Shown here in pieces: positions 33,246 through 55,100 of a stretch of 64,000 bases of DNA. The position numbers and the translations under genes were made by a program. Location of the stretch: NCBI GenBank assembly GCA_017562135.1, contig QEYB01000448.1:62001-126000 (forward strand), given 5' to 3'. Under the pieces are notes generated by a model, which did no database searches, was not told the DNA's origin, and saw only the letters and a program-made list of their open reading frames with translations. The stretch is from Dipylidium caninum. Taxonomy: Eukaryota > Platyhelminthes > Cestoda > Cyclophyllidea > Dipylidiidae. Positions within the stretch are counted from its first letter, which is position 1; every line of letters begins with the position of its first letter.

Positions 33246-34228
33246 TTACCTCTTCCTTTTTTTAAATGCCTCCCATTTTGGTGCGAAAATGTGAAGCAGT
33301 GCTTGTTTGATACCGTCTAAATTCACTTTTTTGAACTTCAGGAAAATTTTGTGAGGGCAAAACAGGTGATAGTCAGAAGGCGCTTGGCAAGGCGATGTGG
33401 CAAACGAGACAGAATTTCCCAGAATCTCATTATTATGCGATTTGCAGACGAGTTCTCGTATCACCAGTGTGCGGCCTGGCAGTGTCCCGATGCAGTGTGG
33501 CGTCCTTCCTTCATTCCTTCCTCTTCAACATCGCCGGCCTCCTTCCTTGGACTGTTGGCTTTCGTTCATCCAGTTGTTACCTACATTTCGCCGAATTTGG
33601 CTTTATTTTCGGTCTTAAGAGCGCATAATGCGTTGGTCCTCGGAGGTCCCACCACACACCTCAACAACATTCTCTTCTCCAAAGTCAAATCTGCTTCAGG
33701 GTCGGAAGGTCTTCGTTCTCAAGCTCCACCCTGCGCCCTTTTCCTCGCCAACTTTGAGTAAGTAACCCGCTTTTCATCCTCAGTTGTCATTTGGGTTCAA
33801 GAAGGGTTCGTAATTGTTCCCAGCAAGCGACGACTCGATCCTCCAAATTCTCCTGAGTCAATTCAAAACATGTCCGGAACATTAACATTTCTCCTCTCCG
33901 AACGTAAATGGTTTGCTGAGCTGAAATGCGACAAAAGTTGCGATGTTGTCGGAAAGGGATTTGCCTGCGACATGGTCGTCTCAACAACAGCGTCGTCGAT
34001 CAAAGACGGTCGTCCAGAACGTGGCTCCTCAACAAGGTCAAAATCATCTGTTCCCAACTTTTCGGAGCTTCGCTTGCATGTTCTCTCAAAATTTGTGCCT
34101 TTAGTAAATACTTTCATCAAATGTCTGCTTGCTTCTGCAGCGTTTCTTCCTCGCTGACATGCGTGTGGAATACGGTGGCGTAAATGAAGTTCATCCGTAG
34201 CCACAGACGGTCGGCTATCGCTCCACAC
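33246..34228 (-). pseudogene. mariner-family (DD34D) transposase relic
   Basis: Read on the minus strand. From 34228 downward comes the helix-turn-helix region (NAAEASRHLMKVFTKGT, DFDLVEEPRSGRPSLIDD), then a segment with FELTQENLEDRV near 33870. The first catalytic Asp sits in a TEDEK context near 33750, the second in HRDTARPH near 33475 and the third in APSDYHLF near 33375. All three Asp are visible, but the frame is broken by stops and shifts, including one between the second and third Asp. The element is therefore inactive. It resembles mariner/SETMAR-type transposases. I could not identify its terminal inverted repeats or target-site TA duplication. Confidence 0.85.
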
Positions 34229-36463
34229 TCAATACGCAAGTGAATAAACTCTTATTTTAATTAAATCGCTACGTCAGTGATAAAAATAGAAAATTGAACA
34301 TTCACCCATTAAACGTGTGCTCCGTGTAGAATTTTTGGTAGACGTGATGTTTGTGCTTGCTTCCCGGACGAGAATGCACCACTTCGAAGTGGACCGTCGA
34401 GTTCTCTCCACGCGTTAGGCAAATATGTTTCATGTTCAAGGAGGTGTTCACAGCCTCCAACTATTCATTACAAACCGCTACTTTCTCCCGCAACCTCCGA
34501 CAGTCCCCTTTGCCAACGGGGTCACCTCTGCGACTGTTCACGTGAACTCCAGAGCCTCTTTTTTCCTCGCATGAAGGCCGTCAACACAAACTCCTACATT
34601 ATATCTAGGGCGAGGCTAATCTGTCAAAGGCTGGTGAATGAGTAAATCTTCCCTGTCCCTCTAATCCCCTCCATTTGAACTGTTCAAGAATGAAACGGAC
34701 TGAAAAAGAAGAAAATTCACTGAAAAACGGCTCTAATTTCTGTGAAAGTACAAAGTATGTCATGTGTCTTACCAGGGTTACTATTATTGCCGTTGCCGCA
34801 ATGAGCTTGTCAGGATTCCTTAGACCTAAAGCAAGCTGGTTACCCTCCGAGGCCTCCGAGGAGGCGACGAAGGCTTCGGTGTGCTCGGTTTCTTCACTCG
34901 GCCACTGGTACAACTGACGTGCGACTCCATTCACAGACGCGATTCACACCGAAAGAGTGTGTCTCCCGCTGGTACACACGTCACACTTTGTAGCGCTGGA
35001 GGAGGGAAAACGAAGGTGAGTGGCGGTAAGCTGTCGTGTGGGAAAAAAGGCAACTTCCACTTCTGCCTATAAAAGGAAGGCAACTAGTAGGTGAAACTGC
35101 TGAGGAAAACTGTAGTAACGGCATCGTTTAATGAATTTTGGAAGAGACTTTACTCCTTGCAGCAGACACAGACAATATAGTTTAAAGCAGTCAATTAAAA
35201 GGGGAATTTTGATCAAAGAAAGTTAATATTATTAAAGGAGGAAAGGCTGCGACGTATTTCTCGAGTACTCTTGAACAAAAAGAGGGCTGGTGCGGATGGC
35301 GCTTCCCGGGAAGTAGCGAGTGGAGAAAGTAATTTCGCCTCGCACCACTTAGTGTGAATTACGTCGCTCCTTAGACTGGCTGAATTGCTTTTCAGCCGGC
35401 CAACTCTCCATCCAAAATGCACTCTCAAAGTCCACTACACGTCTCCTATCGAAGGCATTTCTTAGGTGGTGAAATTGGGTGCCGATTCTGAGAGGATGAA
35501 GTAAGTTTGACAAGCCTCAATTCACTCTTGTGCTATTCACGCTTGCGAGGGGGTGAAGCGGACAGCGACGATCCCGCGAGTCTTGTTGAATGGGCCTGAA
35601 GCCGGCGCGGCCACAGGTGTTCGGCTGAGCCTCAACGAGACTCACAGTCCGGCAAGTCGCTCCACACTTTGACCAAGTTGATTACAATGACAAAGCCTAT
35701 CTTCCGCTCTTCCTTTGAGGTGGACAGTGTCCTCGGCTTCCTTCCATTTGGCAGAGAATCTCAAATAGGACAAATGTCCTGTGTTAGGCCACTGGACGTA
35801 AGAGAATGGCTGTCATCCCCTTCACTGACGGATATGATATAAAAGGATAAATACTCGTCACGATTAGGCCGCTTTTTCCAATAACAAAGTCCAACAAACT
35901 CCACGCCCTACGACTTCGGTGCCATGCAAGAGATAATACTGGATGAAAACGCATCCCCGGCCATTTCGCTTGTAGTATTCTCAAATATTAACAGCGAACA
36001 ATATAAGTATTCCAGTCCCTGGCCATGTTACACACGCAAACCGTCCAAGTTTTACTACCTCTTTGTGCCATAACCACGTCAAACAGGGTTGATTTTAATC
36101 AAGTACACATTGAACTAGGCGATCCTGCCAGTAATGCACCTCTTTACTCCAACTCATCAAGTAAGATAACTCTTAATTGATGTGAAAAGCATAAAATCAT
36201 AGGCCAGTGGCAAAAGTCTACTTAACCTGTCACTGTATACACACAAAAATTAATAGGAAAATAGTCATGAAAGCGTAATGCATTGTAGAGCTATTGACTA
36301 CAAGCGATGAAATGCCTCCTCTCTATTCATAAATTATGAGGGTCGGAGAAGTAGCAAAAGTCAATTAATTTGGTGTTCTCGCAGTAAATGGACCCTCCCA
36401 ACGAGGACCACGTCCTGCCGGCGATATCCGCTCGGTCGCCCCCCTCGCCCCCTCAGCTGTGAT

Positions 36464-36500
36464 GCTGATTGGGCCGTTCCGTCCAAACTGACCAATCAGC
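36464..36500. promoter_or_regulatory. inverted pair of CCAAT boxes (9-bp perfect stem)
   Basis: GCTGATTGG at 36464-36472 and CCAATCAGC at 36492-36500 are perfect reverse complements separated by 19 bp, in a locally GC-rich stretch (36410-36560). This fits paired NF-Y (CCAAT) sites, or a hairpin. No adjacent gene was recognised. Confidence 0.4.
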
Positions 36501-37739
36501 GGGCGGCTTTGGCTAAGGGGGCTGTGGTCGCGCCTCCAACTGCCGTCCTAACTGCCCCACTAATAACTTGGCAATTATGATAAATTGTTCACGAACCTAC
36601 AAAGCGAATCACGTTAGTGTAAATAATGCTTTTGCTTTAGTTTAGTGAAAGTAGGCTTCGCCTTCCCGTGGATTACGCAAACCGCCTTCGCTATAAGCAA
36701 ATTAGGTCTCAATGACCTGAAATCATCTACTCGCTTCTAATGAGTAGTTTCGTACTTTCAAAAATAAGATCGTAATCCGCCACTTCCACGGAAAATCAGC
36801 GCTTCTCAACGTTGACTAGCCTCATCCCGATTTGTCGTGGACATTTTGTCAACATTTCAACAAATCTACCTCTACAGCCCTGTAAGTCTTATGCAAAAAG
36901 TCACTAGGCCCACTGCTCGGGGAGGGAGAACACATAAAACCGTTCCAAAGCCCAGCCGCCAATGCTGGAGGACGGCGAGATGAACCGTGGTTTCACATAA
37001 TCACACATACTCCTCTCATGTTTACCGTGCAGTTACCTATGGACGTAAACTAGGTAAATAGTCATCCGTGAGTGAAGTGATCGAGAGCACGCAGATAGAG
37101 GGGATCTGGGCCAAACGGCAGTGATGATAGCAGACTATACCCTTTCGCAGTCAGTTCATCCCCCTTACTGAAGAATCTTCTAACTATTTCTAAAAAAAGA
37201 CTCATATAAGCACGGAATTCCTCCTCCTCCTTCTTCTTAATTTAAGGTAGACTATACAGAAGTCCCCGAACAGCATCGCTAGTATTTGAAGAGATTGGTG
37301 AATTTTTCACTTTAATTAGATTTTATGAAGTCAGCAGCAATCTGCGGAGTTGTTTCAGAGGGAGTTGGAGCGTTGCTAACGATGGGTTTGGTCACGCCGC
37401 CCCCAGCTCCTCTCCCACACACACACACACACACACCCCGGTGGTGTTACAGCAATGAGACATTTGTCAAGTCCCCACCGTTTTGGGGTGGTATGTGTGT
37501 GTGTGTGTGTGTGTGTGAGCAAGGTCGTGAAAACGTCGTTGAAGCGCCATGCTTTGATGTGTGTATGCGCGCGCTAAACCGACTATCCTAGTGTTAATGC
37601 GTCTCCTGCCCCACCTCCTGCGCGTTGCCGCCGTTTTATTGCATTGATAACCCCCTCCCATCGTCTCTCCCCCCCCACATCTCCAACCGGCAGCTCTCCC
37701 CTTCGCCCTACCTATCTCTACCTCTCTCGCTCGCTCTCG

Positions 37740-37741
<2 letters not shown>

Positions 37742-37769
<28 letters not shown>
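37742..37769 (+). repeat. (CT)n microsatellite
   Basis: About 28 bp of ct repeat, preceded by tcgctctcgc. Confidence 0.9.
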
Positions 37770-37772
<3 letters not shown>

Positions 37773-39781
37773 CCTCGCTCACACTCTCATTAGCTCACTC
37801 TTTTTAAGCGGCTAAAATGGCTACACCTCCTCTCACACCTCACCCCCCCACGCACTCCTCGCCCCCCCAACGATCAGATATATACAAGCCTCGGTGAGTT
37901 ATGTTTGCTGGTGAGGCAAGATAAATAATTAACTCTCATATGGTGTCATTTAACCTCGCAACTAACAAGACCACGAAATAACTGGGGGGCATGTCCTTTC
38001 CCCTCCTCGGTGGCAATTCGCCACGGCATCCATTCACCTCAGGAGGGGGATTAACGAGGGGTTTAGTTCATCTCCCCCCGCCAAATTGAAGCAAGAGTCG
38101 GTTGAAGAAGGTTGATGCCTGCCTCGTCCCACTGGTGATGCTTATTCCCCCCTATAAACTGTTCACTTAAATTCCAGTGTCTGCAGGTCGATGGGTGACA
38201 TGTTTGGGCCTCTCTGTGGTCCCAAGGGGAAGGAAATTTGCGAGAAATTATCTCCTCGGTGGCAGTTCGTCCAAGGAAAGTTGTCTATCGCCTTCATTGA
38301 GGGAAACGTCGTGGCGACATTGCTGCTCTCGCCTAAATGGTGGAGGAGAAACTGTTTGGAGGGTCAAAGGAGAGGAGATTTGGATAAAATTCGACAGTAT
38401 GGCGTCGCTGCCCCCCTTAACTGGTGCCCAACTAACCAGTCTGTAACTGGTGCCTCCTTAAACAAATTACAGTTGGGAGAGAAAACGAAAAAAATATATA
38501 TAATTCACCAAGGCATCAGGTAGCCTTTCATGGTATGAACGTTCTCGTCTCTAGCACATTCGCGAGAGAAGATTTATGTGTGTACTGAACCTTGTGAGGG
38601 TGCGTGTTTGTGTGTGTGTGTGTGCATGCAAACATGTATACACATTTAGTGGAGTAGAACGTTTCATCTGCACATTTCCTCCCCCGGCAGCCCCTTTCAC
38701 CGCCTTCCGCACCCACCCCAACCCCACCCCGTCGACCCGGAGTTTGCAGCGAGGCGAGATCCCATGACAAGGTGATTCCTCGCGAGGAAGTGGGGACCCG
38801 CATGCAAAGTAAGGCCAGGTGGCGACGATGCTCGCCTCGGGGGGTAATTTGAATGTTAACAACTAATTGCATTGACTTCAAAAAGGAGAAGAAGAAGAAG
38901 GACGGTAAAGCAAGTGAGGAGAGTTAGTGACAGTCTGACATGCCTTCTACTAGCGCAGCAGCAGCCCCTGCCTCCTGAGACCGCTCGACCACCTTTTGTC
39001 GCCCCTTTCTCCGCTACTTCAAATGTCAGATGACGGAATTACTGCACAACAAAAAGAGGGGCTTTACCTCGACCCCGAGGATTGCTTCTTCTCTCCCTCC
39101 CCTTTGATGTTTCGCCTTCTCGTCTGCCTCGAAAGTTCGACCAAAATCGGCCGGGTCCGCCACGCAGTGTTGACTTGAGTCATTTCGCCGGAGTAGGAAT
39201 GTCACCACCTCCGCCGCCGATGCTGTTCAGGCCGGAGTCCTCCGCTTGGCGGAGAAGGGTGCAGATCGCTTAAACACCGCCACAAAGTGGACTTCTGATG
39301 CCATAGACATGGCGTCAGGCACCCACCCTCTCAACAAGTCGCACTCCGTCATTAACTATTTCAACAAAAGTGGTTAGTGAAAAACCCTAACCCTTTGTGG
39401 TCAATTAACTGCGGTAAAACTGCTAAAATGCCATGCGAGGTGGGATTTAATTGGTGTCGCCGCAATCGCCTCTGAACAAAAACAACAACAAGAAGAAGAA
39501 AAGGCCAAACTTACAACAGATTAAAATGCACCCCATTTTGGGGGGCGTAGAGAACACCGAAGCAGGAGGAGGAGGAGGAGGAGAAGGGGAAAGGTAAATC
39601 ACGGGATAAACGACTTGCATCACGAAATTCCCCAATCCGTCATTGAAATAGGCGTGATTTTGTTATTCGGGGTGTTTTCACCCTCTCCCACCCACGTGAA
39701 TTGCCGCCCTGTCGTCTGCTCGCCTGCCTGCCTGCCTGCCTGGCTGCCTTCCTCTCGGCCCCGGAGGCCAACTTCATTATG

Positions 39782-39845
39782 CACACACACACACACACAC
39801 ACACACAAACTGTCTATTTGAAAAATCGCCTCTTCCGATTGTCGC

Positions 39846-39876
<31 letters not shown>

Positions 39877-39927
39877 GGAGAGCGAGGGAGGGAGAACGAG
39901 AACGAGAGCGAGAGCGAGAGCGAGAGA
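39782..39927 (+). repeat. compound (CA)n / (GA)n / (GAGCGA)n simple repeats
   Basis: (CA)n at 39782-39807, then (CA)n-(GA)n at 39846-39876, then gagcga-type repeats to 39927. Confidence 0.9.
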
Positions 39928-41884
39928 TACACTCACACGAATAATGAATTATATGCGATCCAAGAATGGGTCTGATTAATTGGGAAATAAAATTTGTGGT
40001 GAAGGAGTCGACTTGACCTATCACTTGAGGCGAGAGAAGGGGAGAGCCGGAGGAAGTCCTGCGGCCCCTCGTGAACTCAGCCAGTGCACACCCGAGGTGG
40101 GAAAGTGGGAAGGCGGAACCTCGCGGACCCATCCCACCAAAGCGCTTCACTTCGGACGAGTTTGATGATGCAAAAAAGCGGACTCTAACGAAGTCATCGG
40201 GAAGGCATTTTTTTCGCCGAGAGGAGGAGGGGGAAACCTCAGGCCAAAACTGAAACTTACCATTTCCCAGCCTCTTACTCTCCACGATTGCGTATCAACT
40301 TTTTGCTAAGCTTGAGGATGGTCCCCTTGTGAAAAGTGAGGCTTATAATTTCTCATCCTCTCAGTTTACATCCTCCTTCTCCCAAAGCCGAGTATTAACT
40401 TTCCGAAGAGGCTCACCGTTTGCTCTCCCTAAAATTTTATTTGCTGCGACTGCGATCCTCTTCGTCGAAACTCGTCTGACTGCCTCCTCACACACTCCCT
40501 CCCATTACCTGCCTGCCAACGGGGCGGAGGACCGCCGCCCTGGCAGGATCGCCGTCGACAAGTCAAAGAATTCCCCCACCTTTCACCGATCTATCCAGCC
40601 GATTTTCGTCCGCCCCCTTAAGCCTATCTGATGGAGGGTGAAGGCACGCTTCTTTTGTCATTTTTACCCGAGTGACATGCAGGCGCAATCAATGAGTTGC
40701 CAAATGAACCTTCGTATGCTTGTGTATTTCTTGTATGCGTGTGTGTGGGACACAAATGCTTTCACATTCACCATGCCACTTTCCCGTCACAGTGGCGCAC
40801 ACGTTTCCCAGCCCTACAAGGGCTACCTTCTAATAAGGTGCCAAAAGAAAAGGAGAAGAAGAAGAAGAAGAAATCTACTTGAGCTCATATAATACGTTGA
40901 TTGCGACTCCGACATGTCGCAGAAGAATGCGAAATAAACCAGACAGCCTCCTCCACTCAGCCTTGTTCATTTGTCCGCCTCGATTGGATCGAGGACCCAC
41001 GGATGAACATGAGGGGAAGGTTGGTCCATGACCGCTTCTACCGGGCTAAACATAATCCAAAAAACGCGCTGTCTAACTGGACTCTCTTAGGCCCGCCTGG
41101 AATCGGCGGTAGCCACGAAACGAGTCGACCGGTGAGGGAGGAAGGCGACAGTCGACAGCAGTGAAATGCGCCAGTCTCTCATTCCCACGTTCCTTACACT
41201 TGACGATGCGGGTCGGCAGCCCCGACAGACTCGTGCGAAGTGCCTGCACCAAATGCCGAAGACAGTGTGAACGACTCTTGGCTCCGCTGCCCTCCTCCAG
41301 CACCTTGAGGGAAGAGGCGAGGCGTCTGAATGAGTGGAGATGCTGGGGAAACTGGTGAATTAGATCGCCATGCTTAACGGACATTATAACTTGGTGATGT
41401 GACAGGCTGACAGTTCGACGCGATGGAACCACCTCCATCATTCAGTACCTTCACCTGTCGACGGAGTCCCTGGAACAAGCGGCGTCCTCCGATGAAGGAT
41501 CAAAGGATTCTGGGGACCGGCAAATCTCAAAACTTATAGAATTATATTCAAGTCTTGCAGCAGGGAAGCAAACTGACTATGAAAAATCATCGGTTCCTTC
41601 GAAGTGGTCACCATCTTCTTCGTTCATCTCTCATTTTCACCGTGAGTAAACAATAAAGTTGAATTGTATCAGAAATACGCACTCATAAGAACTTACTTAG
41701 ATGTGTCGTAAAGTCAAAATTTTATTATTCCTTGGTAGATCGCACCTCGGCCGACGAGGCTCCAAAATGCATTTTGAAAGAAAAGAGAAGCCAAGATGGG
41801 AGGGAGTAGAGGCAACACTTGTCGAAAAAAGGTATTCTTTGGTATTGTTGCATTTAAAAGAGTTGTTGTGCATTTGGCAGGGTG

Positions 41885-42100
41885 GGGGAGGTTGGCGGCG
41901 GTGGGGGGGAGGTGGGAGGGGACGGTTAATCAAAAACGTTGGTGGAGTGCGGGGTGTTTAAAAGGGGTGGGGCGGTGGGGCGGTGGGGCGGCGGGTGGAT
42001 CGGCACCGTGTTCAATGGGGGATATACAATCGTGCTGGGGCGGTGGACGGTGGGGCGATCCGGGGCGATGGGGCGGGGGGGGGGCGGGGCGCGAGGGAGA
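41885..42100 (+). repeat. G-rich minisatellite with G-quadruplex potential
   Basis: Repeated ggggcggt units (for example 41968-41995) and further G4-length runs to about 42090, all on the + strand. This is the template strand of the Hox gene, whose stop lies about 400 bp away. Confidence 0.7.
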
Positions 42101-42286
42101 GACGAAACAGCACTCACACTTAAAAATTCGGTCAATTTTGATTGGGAGTGCACATTTTTGCTTTGCATGCGGGACGAGAGGGGTGACGGTGCGAGAGCGG
42201 TGACTAGATCATTAATGAGATGGAATTGAATAAATGCCAAAAAATGCGCGGTCTATTGTATGTTGAGACTAGCAAGAGGGCGTTGA

Positions 42287-42291
42287 TTTAT

Positions 42292-42292
<1 letters not shown>
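42287..42292 (-). terminator. candidate polyadenylation signal of the Hox gene
   Basis: TTTATT on the + strand, i.e. AATAAA in gene sense, about 222 bp after the stop and directly following a compound trinucleotide repeat. Confidence 0.4.
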
Positions 42293-42322
<30 letters not shown>

Positions 42323-42380
42323 GGTCTTCTTCTTCTTCTTCCTCTTATTATTATTATTATTGTTGTTGTTGTTGTTGTTG
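42292..42380 (+). repeat. compound trinucleotide repeat (TCG)n(TTC)n(TTA)n(TTG)n
   Basis: Four successive trinucleotide runs, each differing from the next by one or two bases, about 89 bp in all. They lie in the presumptive 3' UTR of the Hox gene. Confidence 0.9.
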
Positions 42381-42513
42381 TCGGTTTTTTTGTATTCATA
42401 TTCAAGCGAGGGGAGAGGGCGGCGGGGGGAAGGGAACCGAGAGTGTGTGCACAGGACACACAAACGCAAATGATGCGTCCTTTCGGAGGTGGGGAAAGGC
42501 GAGTTACAGGGTA

Positions 42514-51547
<9,034 letters not shown>

Positions 51548-51733
51548 TTCAAGTCCTTGACCAATCGACTTATGTGCACGCGCGTGACTTGTGTGCGCGT
51601 CTTCTTTTAATTGCTGCGGCAATAACAATAACACCAAACACACGCACCACATACAGGCATTTTTTATTGAGAGCGAGCAAGAGAGAAAAGTATTAGGTGC
51701 GTGAAGAGAAAGGCCGGTTGTAAATGCTCTGGG

Positions 51734-51828
51734 GTGTGTGTGTGTGTGTGTTTTAGCCGGACGTTGGAGCGTACGTGCGCACGTACAAATAGGCGGCAGA
51801 AGAGAGAGAAGAGAGAGAGAGAGAGAGA
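51734..51828 (+). repeat. (GT)n and (GA)n microsatellites upstream of the Hox start
   Basis: (GT)n at 51734-51751 and (GA)n at 51798-51828, 190-280 bp upstream of the proposed ATG, in the likely 5' UTR or promoter. They create the spurious N-terminal extension of the open frame. Confidence 0.85.
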
Positions 51829-52073
51829 CACGGTGGGGGAACAGGATGACTAGAATTGTGAATGCGAGAGGTAGCACACTCGACCGAAGGGGTGTGTGTA
51901 TTCGCGCGCCAGTGGCAAACCTTGTCACGCTCACGCAGGCATGCTTGCGTGCGCGCGTTCGTGAGTGCGTGCGTATGTGCAGTTAACGACCACGCAAGAT
52001 AGCCATTCGTCACATGCCCTGACGAATCAAACACACGCGCAACTAAATTATCTGCCCTCTTCAGAGCACTCTG

Positions 52074-52114
52074 ATTGGCTTACGCTGAATGTCGCCTGTC
52101 GTGCGACAGCCAAT
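52074..52114 (-). promoter_or_regulatory. inverted CCAAT pair upstream of the Hox gene
   Basis: ATTGGCT at 52074-52080 and AGCCAAT at 52108-52114 are inverted and enclose a smaller inverted pair, GTCG/CGAC. They lie about 530-570 bp upstream of the proposed start codon, in promoter position for the minus-strand Hox gene. They are NF-Y-type candidates. Confidence 0.4.
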
Positions 52115-52199
52115 GAGAGAACTACTGCGCAACTGAATTTCTCAATGCCTCTCGTGCCCAGCCCTGATCAATTTTATCATTGTATCAGCTAATTGAGCA

Positions 52200-55100
52200 G
52201 CCTCCTATGAGTGGACACAATTTATTGTGACTCGCCCCCCATGCACAGTCATTATGTAAGATAATTAATGTGACCATGTGCATGTGCAAGAAATTTCGAC
52301 TTAAGTGCGATCATCAAATTTATGACCAATGTCTAGTTACATTTATGGGACACGAGGGCTTTTAACCATTATGCATTAATACGGTTAGGAAATACAAATG
52401 AGGGGCTCTTTTTTAATTAGGCGAGTTAATGTATGTACTTACAAGGGTTGACCCTTTGTTAAGGGTAAGATTAGGATTTCTTAGGGTCGCACTTAAGAGG
52501 ATGGACAGAAGAATTATATCAACGGTGACAACAAGTGCAAAACGGTGGTATCATGCATAGCTTAAAGTTGCAACACTCTTTCCCCTACCAAGTATCTATA
52601 CTCAATTTTTCTCCCAATAGGATTGCATTATATTAAAGTGTCATAATCTTTTGTCCCACGTACATCAGCCACATTAGAGCAAATAAAAATGCCATTTTCG
52701 CAACCCAACATGTCCCAATTGACTAGCTCGGACAAATTAATTCTCCTGACAGATGCTCAGAAAGGCGGTAATCATTCGAATTAATCACCATTGAAATTGT
52801 GTTTAGGCCAGGGCTCATGGGTACGCTAGTTTCCAGTATACCCTACACACCATAAAAACGCCCTCTTCGACACGAATACACAGTCGAGAAGTTTTTGGAG
52901 TTAAAGGGCTTGCACGCAACTCTCGGTTGACACATGAGAAAAACATCTGGAAAAATGCACAACACTAGTATGCTCACGGAATCGTCTTTTTTTTCCTACT
53001 AGACGGATTGTGTAATTATTTACTTACTTCAAATAAGCAGCCAGTGGTTAGTGTAGAAGCAGTGCACGGTGAACTTGTTGATGCTCGCACCAGCAAACTG
53101 TCCTCTCCATCTCTTAAGCATATGCTCTACACTGCTTTTCTTACTTATTTACTTATTTATTGCAAGTATTTTTCTACAATCCACCCCTCAAATTATCCAT
53201 GGAACTTACCCATCGTAAACCGAGAGGGGGAAGAGAATGGCTCTAGGCCCCATGTTAGCTTTGTTGTTCAAAAGAAGCCATCAAGAATGGAAGATCAACG
53301 TTTTATAATGGAGTATTTGGCAATTGAAAAGAAGATAAATGTGACTGAAGAGGCAAATGTGGCTCTATGGCGTGCCATTTAATAAAACAACTGGAATACA
53401 ATCGCAGATGTGAGTGTGTTTGTGTGTGTGTGCGTGTACAAGACGGCCACTAGGCTTCTCTAATTTATAGCCGGCCCCGGTATTTGTTGGAGCATCGTAA
53501 TAAATGGCTCTATAACCGTGTATGTGCGTGAACGCCGAGTTTGTATGGTTCCGAATTCTTCTCGACCTACCTTTTTAACCATTCCTCGGGTCATTTTTTT
53601 TCACTTCCACAAAAATGAAATGTTTTCCTAGCGGTGGTCATCGTTGAGACCGTAAGTCTTACTTCGTGCTGACAGGTAGTTTGATCCCTGACAATATTTT
53701 GACATTTTTCATCTGCAGGAGGAGTAAATACTGGTATAGTTAAGTATTCCACACCGTTGGTTCTGGTCATTCCTCCACATTGAATAGAGAATAAAACAAA
53801 AATAGCCGGCCACTGTAGGCCAATCCCAAATCCGATGTCCGTAAGGACCATTGCGTGTAATTTGGCAATGCTGAACGAAGAAACACACCTTCTGCATCGT
53901 TATTAGATGTAAATGGGGGAGAATATGAGAAGTAAACTGAAAGAAATTACTCCTTGCTATGAATTTGTCCCAATATTTGCCAACTGATCTCCTTTTACCC
54001 GCCTTAAGTTTCGAATTTTTCAGCACTCCGCACAACACAATGCTCTGACGATTGAAAAACATTTCAACCCATGCGTGGCGGTGTGAAGTCAGGGATCGGG
54101 GGGCTAAGAAAACGCCTTCATCCGTAGTGAAGGCGTCAAAAAGACCTTAAAATGGCGCAAGTAAAACAATGTCGGACAGGAGTGGTGGACAGAGCAGCAG
54201 TACTGACTCCAAAAGGTTCCCTGTTCACTTGTACCTTCACACACATGCATACTTACTTACGTTGGTTGTCGGTACCTGCCCGAGGAATTCCCACGCGCTT
54301 CCACACTTTGTACCGGCGTTCCACGGTCATTCCCAATGCTCGCGTCTCCCCAAACAATTGTTTTTAATGAGTGTCTACACTAGAAAAGACGTAATTCAAA
54401 CCTAGCTGTTCCGATTGGCACATGTTATGGTAATGTGTGCGACGACTACGTCGTTGTCTTGTCTTCTTCCTCCCCCCATCATAAAGGTTTGTTCGAAAAT
54501 AATCCCAATCGAGGTCCGGCCTCGTTGGCTGGAGTGGGGCACCGTTCGTTTAGAATTACCATGCACAAATGAATTTTACTTCCTTCCAGGATTATATGAA
54601 TTCCCATCGAGATTTATAGGATCCTTCCCAATGAAAGCGCATTTCCGCGCTTATTCCTCACTTGAATTCGCCATTATGATTGTTCACCCCGAATTTGCAC
54701 TTCAAAACCCTTTCAGGAGAGCATTATACGTGGAGTACTTCTTTGTGTGGCTGGGTTCAACTACAACTAACATTCTCAATTAATGACAGAGAATGTAGAG
54801 GCACCGCTCCGTTATGTAAATCATCCTCTATAATTAATTATTATCGGTACAAACAAGGTCAGTGCATTTCACTTAAGCACCCGGTAATCTCCGCGTGCAG
54901 CGCGGTTTATTAACGACAATCTAGGGAAATTCAGTAAACAGTGGTAATTTTACAACCAAGTTAACATTTTTGTGCAATATGACCAAGTTCACGGTGGTAC
55001 ATCCAATGCTTTTAGCCCGCCGACTTATATGACCTCGTGGAATGCGAGAATTAATAAAGATCCTCTTCACGGCAAAATGATCAAAACGGACCACCTTCCT

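Larger units (their letters stand above)
34260..41870. other. intergenic, no supported gene
   Basis: Apart from the CCAAT pair and several microsatellites, I recognise no coding exon, RNA gene or element. Open frames here (up to 221 aa) run through simple repeats and have no protein-like composition. Confidence 0.45.

Noticed and set aside
39620..40285. 221-aa open frame on the - strand
   Set aside because: Much of it is repeated RSRSRS and CVCVCV from dinucleotide repeats; no protein-like part.
51548..51934. N-terminal extension of the Hox open frame (585-aa version)
   Set aside because: The extra residues come from (CA)/(GA) microsatellites and give runs such as THTHTH. A normal Hox-like start (MLAMQTNYPSL) lies at 51547.
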